A stretch of 64,000 nt of DNA from NCBI GenBank assembly GCA_032173965.1, contig CM063299.1, forward strand, positions 2,849,501-2,913,500. Reading direction: 5' to 3'. Made by a program: the position numbers and the translations under genes. Under the pieces are notes generated by a model. That model ran no database searches, was not told the DNA's origin, and saw only the letters and a program-made list of their open reading frames with translations. Shown here in pieces: positions 12,901-24,000 of this stretch (position 1 is the stretch's first letter; each line of letters begins with the position of its first letter). This DNA comes from Sitta carolinensis. Taxonomy: Eukaryota; Chordata; Aves; Passeriformes; Sittidae.

Positions 12901-15900
12901 CATGACTCATGCTAGACAGGAATGTATACATGGTTATATAACTTGGCTATCACAAATATGTCCAGGGAGCATGCAATTGAGTTAAATTTCTCCCAGATAG
13001 CAGACAGGAAAAGTTCAAGTATTTAAAGTGTAAAGAGAACTTGGTAACACCTGCCTTGTCCATGCCAGCTTGGCTCTAGCAGACCTTAAATAATTAGGGT
13101 TTTTATGCCACAAATATTTTCTATCAGTCTTTCTCACATTATGATCAAGATCTCAAACCAATTCATATTTCCAAATGGCACATTTGGATGTCTAACTCCA
13201 CATCTTTCTTGTCTCTAAACCTCTACAACTTTTTCTCTCCCCTAAAAACCCTAAACTCTGGAGGCTTCCTGTGGTCCCAGGCTCGGCTCCAGAGGGATCA
13301 GACTAATTTTAATGAGAGCTGCACTGCAAGGAGCAATCTGTCAAGTCACTTCTAGCCTGTCCAAGTATTCAGCAGAAGGTCTTGTGGTTCTCCTGCAACC
13401 TTCAGGCTGCAGGCCAAGCTCAGACACTCAGCACAGATGGTTGCAGGGAGCTGCAGCCCAGTGGAACTGTGCTAATGAAGCCATGTACTTTCCACAAGAG
13501 CAAACCCAACAGGGCACCATTAGTACCTGGCAGGGAAAGGGAAATACCAGACTACACCCAGCAAAAGTGAGGCTCTCCTCAACGAAAAATTTCAGAATAT
13601 ATGCAAAAGGCATTCTAATCCAGCACTGATTTGTGCTCTGATAGAACAAGGCACAGTCATATTTCCCAGATCCTGACAGGGAGTGATCTGCAGAACCCAG
13701 AAATCTGGAGGGGAGGTGGTGAAAATCTGCCTTACAATAGCATTTCTCTAAGACATTAGGTACTAAGAAACTTTCTGGCTGCAGTCCACCCAAGAGTCAA
13801 GCTGCAGGCTCTGGTTGCTTGTAGCAACAGAAGATGCACTGAAAAGAAGGAGAAGAGTCACTTGGATGGTGCAGGGTAGTTCTGGTTCTCAGTGATCTTT
13901 TAGGGCAAAAGAAGTGTCAGCAAGCCTTGTGATGGCACCCTCATGGTCACCACCCCCGTGGCCCCGAGGCTCTCGTGTGGAGCAGCTCTGTGCTGATTCA
14001 CAGCTCGGTGCTCACAGAACTGGAACATGTGGCAGCACAGACCCAGCGTCCTCAACTCAGAGTGGAAATTCAGGAGGATGGCAAAAGCAAATTACTCTTG
14101 AGAGTAATTGGGATGGGAACGAAAAGGCAAACAAGCAGAAGGCTTTACATTTGTACTCTGCTACCAGCCAATATTTTACTGCCAAGCTGATGAGGTACCA
14201 AGGTGTTTACTCCTGTTACTACAGCAGACAAAAACTCTGCAGCGTGAAGAGGAGTGACACCTCCCGAGAAGCCTGCAACAACCCTTACCTTGGAATGCTC
14301 TGACAGGAATTCTGGCAGGAGGTAGACCTGGGCCAGCAGCTCTGTGTAGTCACGACAACGGAAGTAATAGATGTGAGAGAGGATATTTTCCAGAGAGAAA
14401 GTCTCCAAAGCTTTGCGATGATCTGAGAACAAAACAAACAGATGAGTAAATGAGTCAGAAGCCTGTACGAGCATATTGTTACTTTCATCATCCCACCAAA
14501 CCCTGCCCTCCACTCATAGCAACAGCAAAGCCCCCAGAAACAGAACAGGCAAGGTAAGGAGTGTGGAAACATATTTTCCATCTGGCTTGAAAGTCAGGAA
14601 GGTGGTGAGCAGATGCTATCCCAGCATTTGCACACAGACACGCTGGAGCCTCCAAGGGAGGTCTCCAACAATGAAAAATTTATTTCTGAAGCAAGAACTT
14701 CTCCAGTAAATCATTTTCATGCCAGAACACCACCAGAGGACATCAGGGACTATTAATCATCCCTTGCTTAATATACAGGCAGTAACTCATTTAATACAGT
14801 GTCTTTTTACCTCAGTTCAAGCAGAAGTTTAGTGCATAAATTCTCCATGAGCAACACAAAAGTTGTGTCCTTACCCCAAGAGACTGACAACTTAGAGAAT
14901 AAAACTATTAATAAAAGCAGCCTGGCTGTATTGATTTTATGGAGGAGCTGGATTCCAGCTATGAGTTTACTCTGTGGTCCTTCAGCAGCAACATTACCTC
15001 ATAAAATTCTGCTGTTCTTTTTTTCTTTCCCCACCTGTTCCTGTGTTTTGAAACAAAACACTCAGTTTTGCTCAACAGGTGCAAATATGAGCAATAAGGT
15101 GCTGCAAATATCATCATTAAAGTGCTAAAAAATTGGAAGGAAGGAAGGAAGGAAAGAAAAGGGGAAAGGAGGAAGGGCAAACACCCAAACCCCACTCGCC
15201 ACCTAAAACCCCCAAGATCAAAATGTCTACCATGTAGAAAAATAATTATTTCTGAAACAGCCCAGCTCAGCCTGCTCCAGACACAGATGCAGTTCAGGGT
15301 TTGATACACAAAGGTGGAAAGAAAAAGATAAAAAGCTTTCAGCAAACCCTCCAAAAGTAACACTGCAGCCTACGAGACACTTGTTTCACTCCATCCTTGC
15401 CTCCTCCAGAAAGAACTGACTTAGCAACGTACCCTCCTCCTGCTGAGCCTCAGCTACGAGGTGGCAGTGCTGCACACAGGCAGCTGCAATGTCCACCACT
15501 CTGTCCACCATGAAGCTGCCCTCGGTGTCAATGAACACGGCCTCTCCAGCAACGCCCCCCAAGCACTCCGGGATCTGCACATCCACTGCCAGCTGCATGC
15601 TGCCATGGGGAACACAAGCACAGCAATATTGGCACCCCAGTGTCACTGTGGGGAACAGCACACCACCCCAACTCCTCGGGGAATTTCTCCTCTTGGAGAA
15701 ATGAATCTGACTCCTCTTTATTTCAGGGTTTGCTCCCTTTTCATACGTTTTTTCACGGATCGCTGTGATTGGGGAGTGAAAGACAACCCCTTCACCCATG
15801 CTGGTCAAACCAGAGGGACAGTGAAGAAAATCACTCCCACAGCAAGAATTCCAAACATGACTATCGTTACAAAAACAACCCTGATGTTTTGTTCTTTTTC

Positions 15901-17232
15901 CCTGGGAAAGTAATTTCAGCAACCCCAAAACATCAGGAAAAGGGAGCTTTAGAAACTCAGAAAGTCCAGGCCTGAAAACCCAGACTACATCCCAGCTCAC
16001 TCCTGGAGCAATATTCCTGCTGAGGAACACACAGGACAGGGAGCACCACGACCATGATTGTATTAATAACAGTGGAGAGGAACCAGAGATTGCAGTCACG
16101 ACAAGAAAAATGGACTAATTTCACAGCTGAGTTAAACAAAACAGGGATTCTGGGTTGCACACAATTCACAGGACAATGAAATACCACAGCTGTGTTTTGC
16201 CAACGCCGGGGGCTCCGCAGATCTCGGTGATCTTTGTCAGCTGCACTCCACCTCCCAGGATGTTGTCCAGTGCTGAACAGAAGGTGATGATGAAGCCCTG
16301 GGTTTGCTCTTCTTCCAGAAGCTCCAGGGCTGTGCACTTCCTGGTGGCACCTGAGCCCTCAGCCGTCCTCGCTGCATCCCCGTGGCATTCCTGCCTCACC
16401 ACCTGCAGAGCCTCCAGTGCCTCCTCCCTGGAGATTCCAATTTCTAGAGAAGCCAAAACCACAAAACACCACCTTTATTTTATATGCAGTGACTGATTCT
16501 GCAGCAGGACACAAAACGATCCGTACTCACCCTCTCAGGACAATGCACACACAGCCCTGGCATAAATGATGTGATTTTCAAACTTTTATTGTCATAGATA
16601 GTAAAACTATTGATAATCAAAATCCCAGACTGGTTTGGGTTGGAAGGGGCTGTAAAGACCACCCAGGTCCACCCCTGTCATGGTCTGGGACACCTTCCAC
16701 TGCCCCAGGATGCTCAAAGCTTCATCCAGCCTGCCCTTGGACACTGCCAGGGATCCAGGGACAGCCACAGCTTCTCCGGGCACCCTGTGCCAGGGCCTGC
16801 CCACCCTCACTGGGACGAATCACCACACCCTCCTTGAAAAAGGCAATTTTCTAACTTCAAATAGGCTTATTTTGTTCCGATCACATGATAAAAAGAAGAG
16901 GGAAGCTGGCGAAAGAGGAGGGATGAGCCTAACGGAGTCCTTTCCTTTTCCTGCATCCCATTTACATGGAGCAGCATCAGCCGATCTTTTACCAGAATAG
17001 CTTTTTATTACTATTATTCTTCACTGCGCCCACTTCCCGGAGTGCTGCCGGGGGAAGGCGGAAGGGCCCGGCCGCTGCCGGGGAGGCCCCGCGGGGGCCG
17101 AACGCCGCCGGTACCTTTGCTCAGGCCGCAGGGCCCGGTGTCCAGCAGCTCCTGCGCCGTCTGGAAGCCGGCGGCGGCCAGGCGAGCGCGCAGGGCGGGG
17201 GCCAGCGGCAGCGTGCCCACCTCCCGCTGCAT
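926..17232 (-). CDS. RAD51C: RAD51 paralog C, complete nine-exon coding region
   Basis: RAD51-family ATPase of the BCDX2 and CX3 complexes, acting in homologous recombination, crosslink repair and meiosis in the nucleus. Coding exons, 5' to 3' on the minus strand: 17232-17115, 16443-16185, 15599-15433, 14422-14289, 11938-11807, 9684-9618, 6990-6930, 4522-4462, 1033-926. All have AG/GT borders and compatible phases and sum to 1107 nt (368 residues), against 376 in human. Exon 2 carries Walker A GAPGVGKT (about residues 116-123). Exon 5 carries the Walker B strand ending LVVID (Asp about 233). The last exon ends in a basic stretch, NPRKRPRP, like the nuclear localisation region of the mammalian protein. 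The start at [10 protein letters not shown] is chosen because no upstream in-frame ATG precedes it within the family-like sequence; it matches an internal Met of the human protein, so about nine N-terminal residues are absent. No frame break is seen. TEX14 is divergent upstream. Confidence 0.96.
1034..4461 (-). other. RAD51C intron 8, nothing recognised
   Basis: AT-moderate intronic sequence between coding exons 8 and 9. I see no coding exon, RNA gene or clear repeat in it; the open frames here are short and lack family resemblance. Confidence 0.7.
4523..11806 (-). other. RAD51C introns 5 to 7, nothing recognised apart from exons 6 and 7
   Basis: Apart from exon 7 (6930-6990) and exon 6 (9618-9684) this stretch shows only simple tracts, such as a T run near 8170 and a G run near 8282. 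No other gene is supported. Confidence 0.65.
11939..14288 (-). other. RAD51C intron 4, nothing recognised
   Basis: Intron between exons 4 and 5. No coding exon or well-defined repeat is visible. Confidence 0.6.
16605..16830 (-). mobile_element. CR1 LINE 3'-end fragment
   Basis: The plus strand reads as the reverse complement of the avian CR1 3' region: a TGGTTTGGGTTGGAAGGGG block, then GACACCTTCCACTGCCCCAGG, GCTCAAAGC and a segment resembling CATCCAGCCTGCCCTTGGAC. The element is therefore inserted on the minus strand, in RAD51C intron 1. It is 5'-truncated and moderately diverged, as most CR1 copies are. Confidence 0.85.
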
Positions 17233-17263
17233 GGCAGCACCGCGCCGGGCCGCGGATCGCTGC

Positions 17264-17300
17264 GGAGACACCGCGGAGACACCGCGGAGACACCGCGGAG
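17264..17300. repeat. Short 11-bp tandem repeat in RAD51C 5' flank
   Basis: About three and a half copies of an 11-bp unit, GCGGAGACACC, lie just upstream of the RAD51C start codon and may be in its 5'UTR. Confidence 0.7.
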
Positions 17301-17632
17301 CAGGCTCGGACACTCCCCGGTCCCGGCTCGGAGACACCCCCGGTCCCGGCTCAGACACTCCCCGGTCCCGCCTCGGGCACTCCCCGGTCCCGCCTCGGCC
17401 ACTCCCCGATCCCGGCTGGGCAACCCCCGGTCCCGCCTCGGGCACCCCCGGTCCCGCTTCGGGCACCCCGGTCCCGCTTCGGGCACCCCCGGTCCCGCCT
17501 CGGCCACTCCCCGATCCCGGCTCGGGCACCCCCGGTCCCGCTTCGGGCACCCCCGGTCCCGCCTCGGGCACCCCCGGTCCCGCTTCGGGCACCCCCGGTC
17601 CCGCTTCGGGCACCCCGGTCCCGCTCCGGCCC
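17300..17632. repeat. GC-rich minisatellite in the RAD51C/TEX14 promoter interval
   Basis: About 16 copies of a roughly 20-bp unit, typically GGCACCCCCGGTCCCGCTTC, with variants such as CACTCCCCGGTCCCGCCTCG. The array begins about 70 bp upstream of the RAD51C start codon and occupies much of the interval to TEX14. Long open frames across it on both strands (proline/glycine/arginine repeats) are consequences of the repeat, not genes. Confidence 0.9.
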
Positions 17633-17701
17633 CGTCCGGCGATGCTCCGGCCCCGCCCCCTCCCCGCCCTGGCGCGAAGCGGGCGGGCGCGCGGCGGTTT
17701 C

Positions 17702-17712
17702 TGCGCATGCGC
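17702..17712. promoter_or_regulatory. Palindromic NRF1-type site in the bidirectional promoter
   Basis: TGCGCATGCGC at these positions matches the NRF1 consensus. It lies in CpG-rich sequence between the RAD51C start codon (17232, minus) and the TEX14 start codon (18082, plus). NRF1 sites are common in divergent CpG promoters. Use of this one is inferred. Confidence 0.6.
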
Positions 17713-18081
17713 GCGGCCGTTGCCGCGTGTCCGGCGGGGCCGTTGGAGCGGCGGGTGAGCGGCTCCGGGAAGGGCCCGGAGCGGGCATTCCCGCCGGGAA
17801 TCCCGCCCGTGTGTCCCGCCCGTGTGCGCAGCCCGCCGCTCCCGGCAGGGTCTGTGATCCCCCGGTTGTCGCCTCTGCCGTGCCCGCTGTGTTACCAGAG
17901 GGCTCTGTTAGCGAGGCGGACAGGAGCCTGTTCTCCCCTCTCAGCTCTGCAGATTTCTGCAGGAAGTAGACATAGCTTGAAGCGACTGCAGGTTCTGAAG
18001 TCAGAAATAAGTTCTTTATGGTGAGGGTCTTTGCGGCTTCGTGATATTTCCTACCTTTTCCCAGTTCGTTCAGGAAAGAAG

Positions 18082-21000
18082 ATGGCTCATCCCATCCCTC
18101 CCCCATTTCCATGTCCAGTCAAGCTTGGAAGTATAAAAGGAGACTCCCTGGAAGCTGAGCTGCATGAGTATGTCAGGAAAGGGAACTATGTGAAAGTGAA
18201 GAAGCTTCTGAAAAAAGGTAAAAGCTAAGTTTAGACAAGTATTGGCAGAAAAGATTTATTTTTCCCTGTGTTCTTTTGTTACTGGCAAAAAATAATCATC
18301 ATAGTGCTTGTAGAATCCAGTTTCCTGAGCGAAATATATTGACAGAATGATTTATAGCTGCCCTTTTCCGTTAAGTGGGAATAGTCCTCGAATCGAAAGG
18401 TTATTAAAATAAGCTAATTGAAAAGAAAAATAATCTTAGTAAAGTGCTCGTGAGGACATGATTGAGGCACTGTAAAACTAAAATTCTGAAAGTCATCTGT
18501 AGGAATGCTCTCTATAAATGGGTTTTTAGTACAGTTCAGACTTTAAGCAATTTGACAGCCAGATTTGACGCCACATAGGAACAGGGGATTGTGTACATGG
18601 AACCCAGTAGTCGGTGCAGTTCTTTTGGGGTTTTAGGATCGCGGATCCCGCTGCGTTCTGCCGCTCCCGAACTGCGCCTTCCCGGGCGGGGCACGGGGGC
18701 GGGGCCACAGCCGGCGTTCGCGCTCTGATTGGCCAGCGGGCTCAGAATATGTAGATCAGGGGGGCGTGCCCCCGGCGCCGCCACTCGCGGCCGTTCCGCG
18801 GGCCGCGCGCGCTCGCGGGGGGCTCGGGGCGCGCTCCCGCGGGCGCGGGCGCTCGGCGGGGCCGCGCCGCTGCTGTCGGGGGCGCGCGGGGCGGGGGCGC
18901 GGGGCTGTCCGTGTGCTGCGTGCGGGGCCGCGCGGGTGGGGTGCGCGCGGCGGGCAGTGTTGGGTTAAGACTATACTTTCAGGGATCATTTCTGTAGTTG
19001 GTCACTAGAGGAGAGTGATCTTCCCTGATCGGCGTCACAAGCCACGAGGAGGAGCGGGGTGTTCTCTCCTGAGCGCGAAGCGGGCGAGCGGTGCTGCTTG
19101 TGCAGGGGCCGCTGGCCATTGATGACCGTTCCTGGCCCCTTGTTTGGGGCTCGGGAGGGAGAGAACACGGGCTGAGTGGTTTGTGACCCTTTTTTTATTA
19201 CGGTTAAAGAAAGATTTGGAGTGAGCAAAGAGGGATGGGTCCCTGACCAGGGTCAATTCCTTCTCACCTGCTGAGCTCACAGCTGGCCTCTCGCTGCAGT
19301 GACACGCACTGGGCGATCCCCAGGGAGGACCGGCGGCGCCGCAGGGATTTAGGCGTTATGAGGGTATTCGGGCCGATGGTATTCTCCACTCGTCTGTTAG
19401 TGCAGGGCTAGGGGACTTTCTGGGTGCGGCGTTGTCTCTGATGTGCGGTGACGATCAGAGGATCACGGGACTAAGGGGACTCTGTTCCGAATTTGCCATT
19501 TATCACTTGTGGAAGTCCGTGTCGGTCAGGCTACAAATTCTGATAGGGTTTCGGGAGAAACTGCTCCGTGTTGTGCTCTTTATACTGTGAGGTCCGTGAT
19601 GCTCTGGCTGATCCCAGAGATGTGAAGGCCGCAATTCGTAATGCCCTGTAGGGTTTTTTTTTTTTGCTACATGAATGCCACTCTGAAAGCGGCGGGAGAG
19701 CCATCGCACCCGCCGGCGATAACCGTGCCGCGCTGCCGCTGTCGGTACCGGGGCTCTCATCCCCTGCTGGCCCGGGGCAGCGGCACACGGGCGGTGAGGG
19801 GCCCTTGTGTCGCGACAGCCGCGACAGCCGCGAGAGCCCGAGCCGGGCGGCAGCGTCACCGCGGGGAGGGGCGGGGAGAGCGGCGGGGCCGCGCGGCTTC
19901 GGGGACGCCTCTGATTGGCCAGCGGGCTCAGAATATGTAAATCAAGGGGCGTGCCCCGGCGCCGCCACTCGCGGCCGTTCCGCGGGCCGCGCGCGCTCGC
20001 GGGGGGCTCGGGGCGCGCTCCCGCGGGCGCGGGCGCTCGGCGGGGCCGCGCCGCTGCTGTCGGGGGCGCGCGGGGCGGGGGCGCGGGGCTGTCCGTGTGC
20101 TGCGTGCGGGGCCGCGCGGGTGGGGTGCGCGCGGCGGGCAGTGTTGGGTTAAGACTATACTTTCAGGGATCATTTCTGTAGTTGGTCACTAGAGGAGAGT
20201 GATCTTCCCTGATCGGCGTCACAAGCCACGAGGAGGAGCGGGGTGTTCTCTCCTGAGCGCGAAGCGGGCGAGCGGTGCTGCTTGTGCAGGGGCCGCTGGC
20301 CATTGATGACCGTTCCTGGCCCCCTTGTTTGGGGCTCGGGAGGGAGAGAACATGGGCTGAGTGGTTTGTGACCCTTTTTTTTTATTATGGTTAAAAAACA
20401 GTTTTTAAAGGCGGAAGGGGTTCAATCCTTCAGGGATGGGGACTCAGTCACTGCCCTGGCTAGCTGTGCCAGTGCTTGATAACCCTTCCGGTGAATAAAT
20501 TTCCCCCAATATCAAACTGAAACCTCCCTTGGTGCAATCTCTGAGGCCTTTTCCTCTCATTCTGTCACTTGTTCCGTGGAGGAGAGTCAGACCCCACCTG
20601 CCCACGTCCTCCTTTCAGGCAGTTGCAGGGAGGGGGAAAGTCCCCCCCGAGGTTCCTTTTCTCCACGCTGAGCTCTCCCCCAGCTCAGTCCGCTGCTCCT
20701 CATCAGATCTGCGTCCCTCCCGAAATGTGTCCCCTCTCTGGACACACTCCCGCCCCTCAATGCCCTTCTGATGGTGCTGGGGTCCAAACTGGACACAGGA
20801 TTCCACGTGCGGCCACACTAGTGCCGAGCACAGGGGACCGTCACTGCTCTGGTTCTGCTGGTCACACTGTTGCCGATACAAGCCACGTTCCATTGGCCTA
20901 TTTGGCCACCTGGGCGCACTCGCCACTCCTGTGCGGCCACTATCGAGCAGCGCCCCCAGGTCCTTTTCGTGCACGCAGCTTTCGAGCGACTCTTCCCGAA

Positions 21001-24000
21001 GCCTGTGGCGTTGCAGGGGGTTCCTGTGACCTGGCGGCCGGCAGCGAGTGACGGGGACGGGGCAGCCCCCGGGGGCGATCCCGCCGAGCGCGGGCAGCGG
21101 CGGAGCGGCCCCGGCAAGGCGGGGCAGGGGCGGGGCCACAGCGGGCGTTCGCGCTCTGATTGGCCAGCGGGCTCAGAATATGTAAATCAAGGGGGCGTGC
21201 CCCGGCGCCGCCACTCGCGGCCGTTCCGCGGGCCGCGCGCGCTCGCGGGGGGCTCGGGGCGCGCTCCCGCGGGCGCGGGCGCTCGGCGGGGCCGCGCCGC
21301 TGCTGTCGGGGGCGCGCGGGGCGGGGGCGCGGGGCTGTCCGTGTGCTGCGTGCGGGGCCGCGCGGGTGGGGTGCGCGCGGCGGGCAGTGTTGGGTTAAGA
21401 CTATACTTTCAGGGATCATTTCTGTAGTTGGTCACTAGAGGAGAGTGATCTTCCCTGATCGGCGTCACAAGCCACGAGGAGGAGCGGGGTGTTCTCTCCT
21501 GAGCGCGAAGCGGGCGAGCGGTGCTGCTTGTGCAGGGGCCGCTGGCCATTGATGACCGTTCCTGGCCCCCTTGTTTGGGGCTCGGGAGGGAGAGAACACG
21601 GGCTGAGTGGTTTGTGACCCTTTTTTTTTGCCATGGTTAAAAACAGATTTCAGTATCACTGTTTTAGTGGCTGCTCCAAGCTCTGTGTGTGGCTTTACTC
21701 CTGCTGTGGAGCGCTCACACTTGGACAGCAGAGCCCACACAGTGCTGCGGGTGCTGCTGATGGTCGCCGAGCCCCTCCGAATCACAGCCAAACTTTCCAT
21801 TTTTTAATCAGCAGCTACAGCCCGGTAGCCAAGAGTAAACCGTTGTATTGTGAACCTCGGAGGCTTCATTCGTATTTTGTTTAAAGGAAAAAGTCGCGAT
21901 CTCCAGAGTCCTGGCTCTGGACAGGTCGGCGGGCTGAGCAGTAACTGAGGGAAGGTCATTCCAGCCGTGGGACAGGGCGACCACTGACCCAGTGACCACC
22001 TATTCCTAACAAACCAGTGGAGAACAGCACAAGCGGATTAATCAGCACGGGAAACGAGAGATACAGCTAGTAAATAAGGGGTTGAGCGCTAATTAATAAA
22101 GCGACGGAGTTTCTAAACCATGCTGATGCCTTCATAAAAATATCTAAACCAAGTCTTGATAAGCGGGGAGCCGGCTTTTTGTGTGAACCACCCAAATTAC
22201 AACAGAGGAGAGGAAAGGATAGGGTAGGATAGGATAGGGTAAGATACAGGATATAGGATAGGATAGGATAGGATAGGATAGGCTAGGATAGGATAGGATA
22301 GGATAGGATAGGATAGGATAGGATAGGATAGGGTAAGATATAGGATATAGGATATAGGATAGGATAGGATAGGATAGGATAGGATAGGATAGGATAGGGT
22401 AAGATATAGGATATAGGATAGGATATAGGATAGGATAGGATAGGATAGGATAGGATAGGATAGGATAGGATAGGATAGGATAGGATAGGATAGGATAGGA
22501 TAGGATAGGATAGGATACGGAAGGAAGATATAGGATATAGGATAGGAATAATAGGATAGGATTTAAGGAATAGGATAGATAGGATAGGATAGGATAGGAG
22601 GTAGGGTAGGGTAAGGAAAGATATAGGATAATAGGATATAGGATATAGGATAGGATATAGGATAGGATAGGATAAGATAGGATAGGATAGGATAGGATAG
22701 GATAGGATAGGATAGGATAGGATAGGATAGGATAGGATAGGATAGGATAGGATAGGATAGGATAGGGTAAGGTAAGATATAGGAATATAGGATAGGATAT
22801 AGGATAGGATAGGATAGGATAGGATAGGATAGGGTAAGATATAGGATATAGGATAGGATATAGGATAGGATAGGATAAGGATAGATGGATAGGATAGGAT
22901 AGGATAGGATAGGATAGGATAGGATAGGATAGGATAGGATAGGATAGGATAGGAAACGAGATAGATAGAATAGAATAGAATAAAGAATAGAATAGAAGAG
23001 CAACAAGCTAGAATAAAGCAACAAATATCCCTCTCCTCGGTGCATGTGTGAGCTCTGCAATCCGCGATCGAGCCGGCGGCCGAGCCATCCGGCCGGGCTG
23101 ACTCCGCCGGGCCGGGGGGCGCAGGGCGAGCGCGCTGCGGCCAGCGAGGCTCCGCGGGGAGGGGCGGGGCCACAGCGGCGTTCGCGCTCTGATTGGCCAG
23201 CGGGCTCAGAATATGTACATCAGGGGGGCGTGTCCCCGGCGCCGCCACTCGCGGCCGTTCCGCGGGCCGCGCGCGCTCGCGGGGGGCTCGGGGCGCGCTC
23301 CCGCGGGCGCGGGCGCTCGGCGGGGCCGCGCCGCTGCTGTCGGGGGCGCGCGGGGCGGGGGCGCGGGGCTGTCCGTGTGCTGCGTGCGGGGCCGCGCGGG
23401 TGGGGTGCGCGCGGCGGGCAGTGTTGGGTTAAGACTATACTTTCAGGGATCATTTCTGTAGTTGGTCACTAGAGGAGAGTGATCTTCCCTGATCGGCGTC
23501 ACAAGCCACGAGGAGGAGCGGGTGTTCTCTCCTGAGCGCGAAGCGGGCGAGCGGTGCTGCTTGTGCAGGGGCCGCTGGCCATTGATGACCGTTCCTGGCC
23601 TCCTTGTTTGGGGCTCGGGAGGGAGAGAACACGGGCTGAGTGGTTTGTGACCCTTTTTTTATTATTGTTAAAAAATAGATCAGATTCCCTCACAACCCCT
23701 TGTTCCCGTATTACACCCATCAGTCTCCCATTTGTGGTTTGTGGCCCTTTTTTTTATTATGGTTAAAAAATAGATCAGATTCTCTCTCAACCCCTTGTCC
23801 AATTATTAGACCCATCAGCCTCCCATTTTAGCTCATCACCTTCCCGGTCAAGAATTAATTCCAGATCGGAATTAATTATTTCGAGTAAAATGAAAGTAGC
23901 CAAATCTCGGCGATCTCAAAGGGTTCTGACTGGAAAAGGGCTCACAGGCATCACAGGGTTCATCTCTTAAAGCACTTGTCCATGCAGGGATCGAACCTGC

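Larger units (their letters stand above)
18670..19216 (+). repeat. U3 snoRNA gene unit 1 (promoter, gene and 3' box)
   Basis: First of four near-identical units of about 540 bp. Each has a GC box, GATTGG, an octamer-like element, an extremely GC-rich 200-bp spacer, the U3 sequence and a 3' box. The whole unit is shared, not just the transcribed part. This one starts with GGGGCGGGGCCACAG-type sequence and ends after the 3' box at 19203-19214. Confidence 0.85.

Noticed and set aside
15386..16099. 237-residue minus-strand frame
   Set aside because: Only its central part is real (RAD51C exon 3, 15433-15599); the rest is intron read-through.
17014..18112. Long open frames with PEAGPG, RSRLGHP or CPKRDRG repeats on both strands
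   Set aside because: They translate the 20-bp GC minisatellite in several frames and carry no family signal beyond the RAD51C exon 1 and TEX14 exon 1 they overlap.
22283..23248. 321-residue minus-strand frame of ILSYP repeats
   Set aside because: It is the GGATA pentamer array read in frame; a five-base unit without stops gives open frames automatically.
18729..23472. Repeated open frames over the GC-rich U3 upstream regions and U3 genes
   Set aside because: The same GC-rich non-coding unit is translated four times. The U3 RNA and its promoter explain the conservation.
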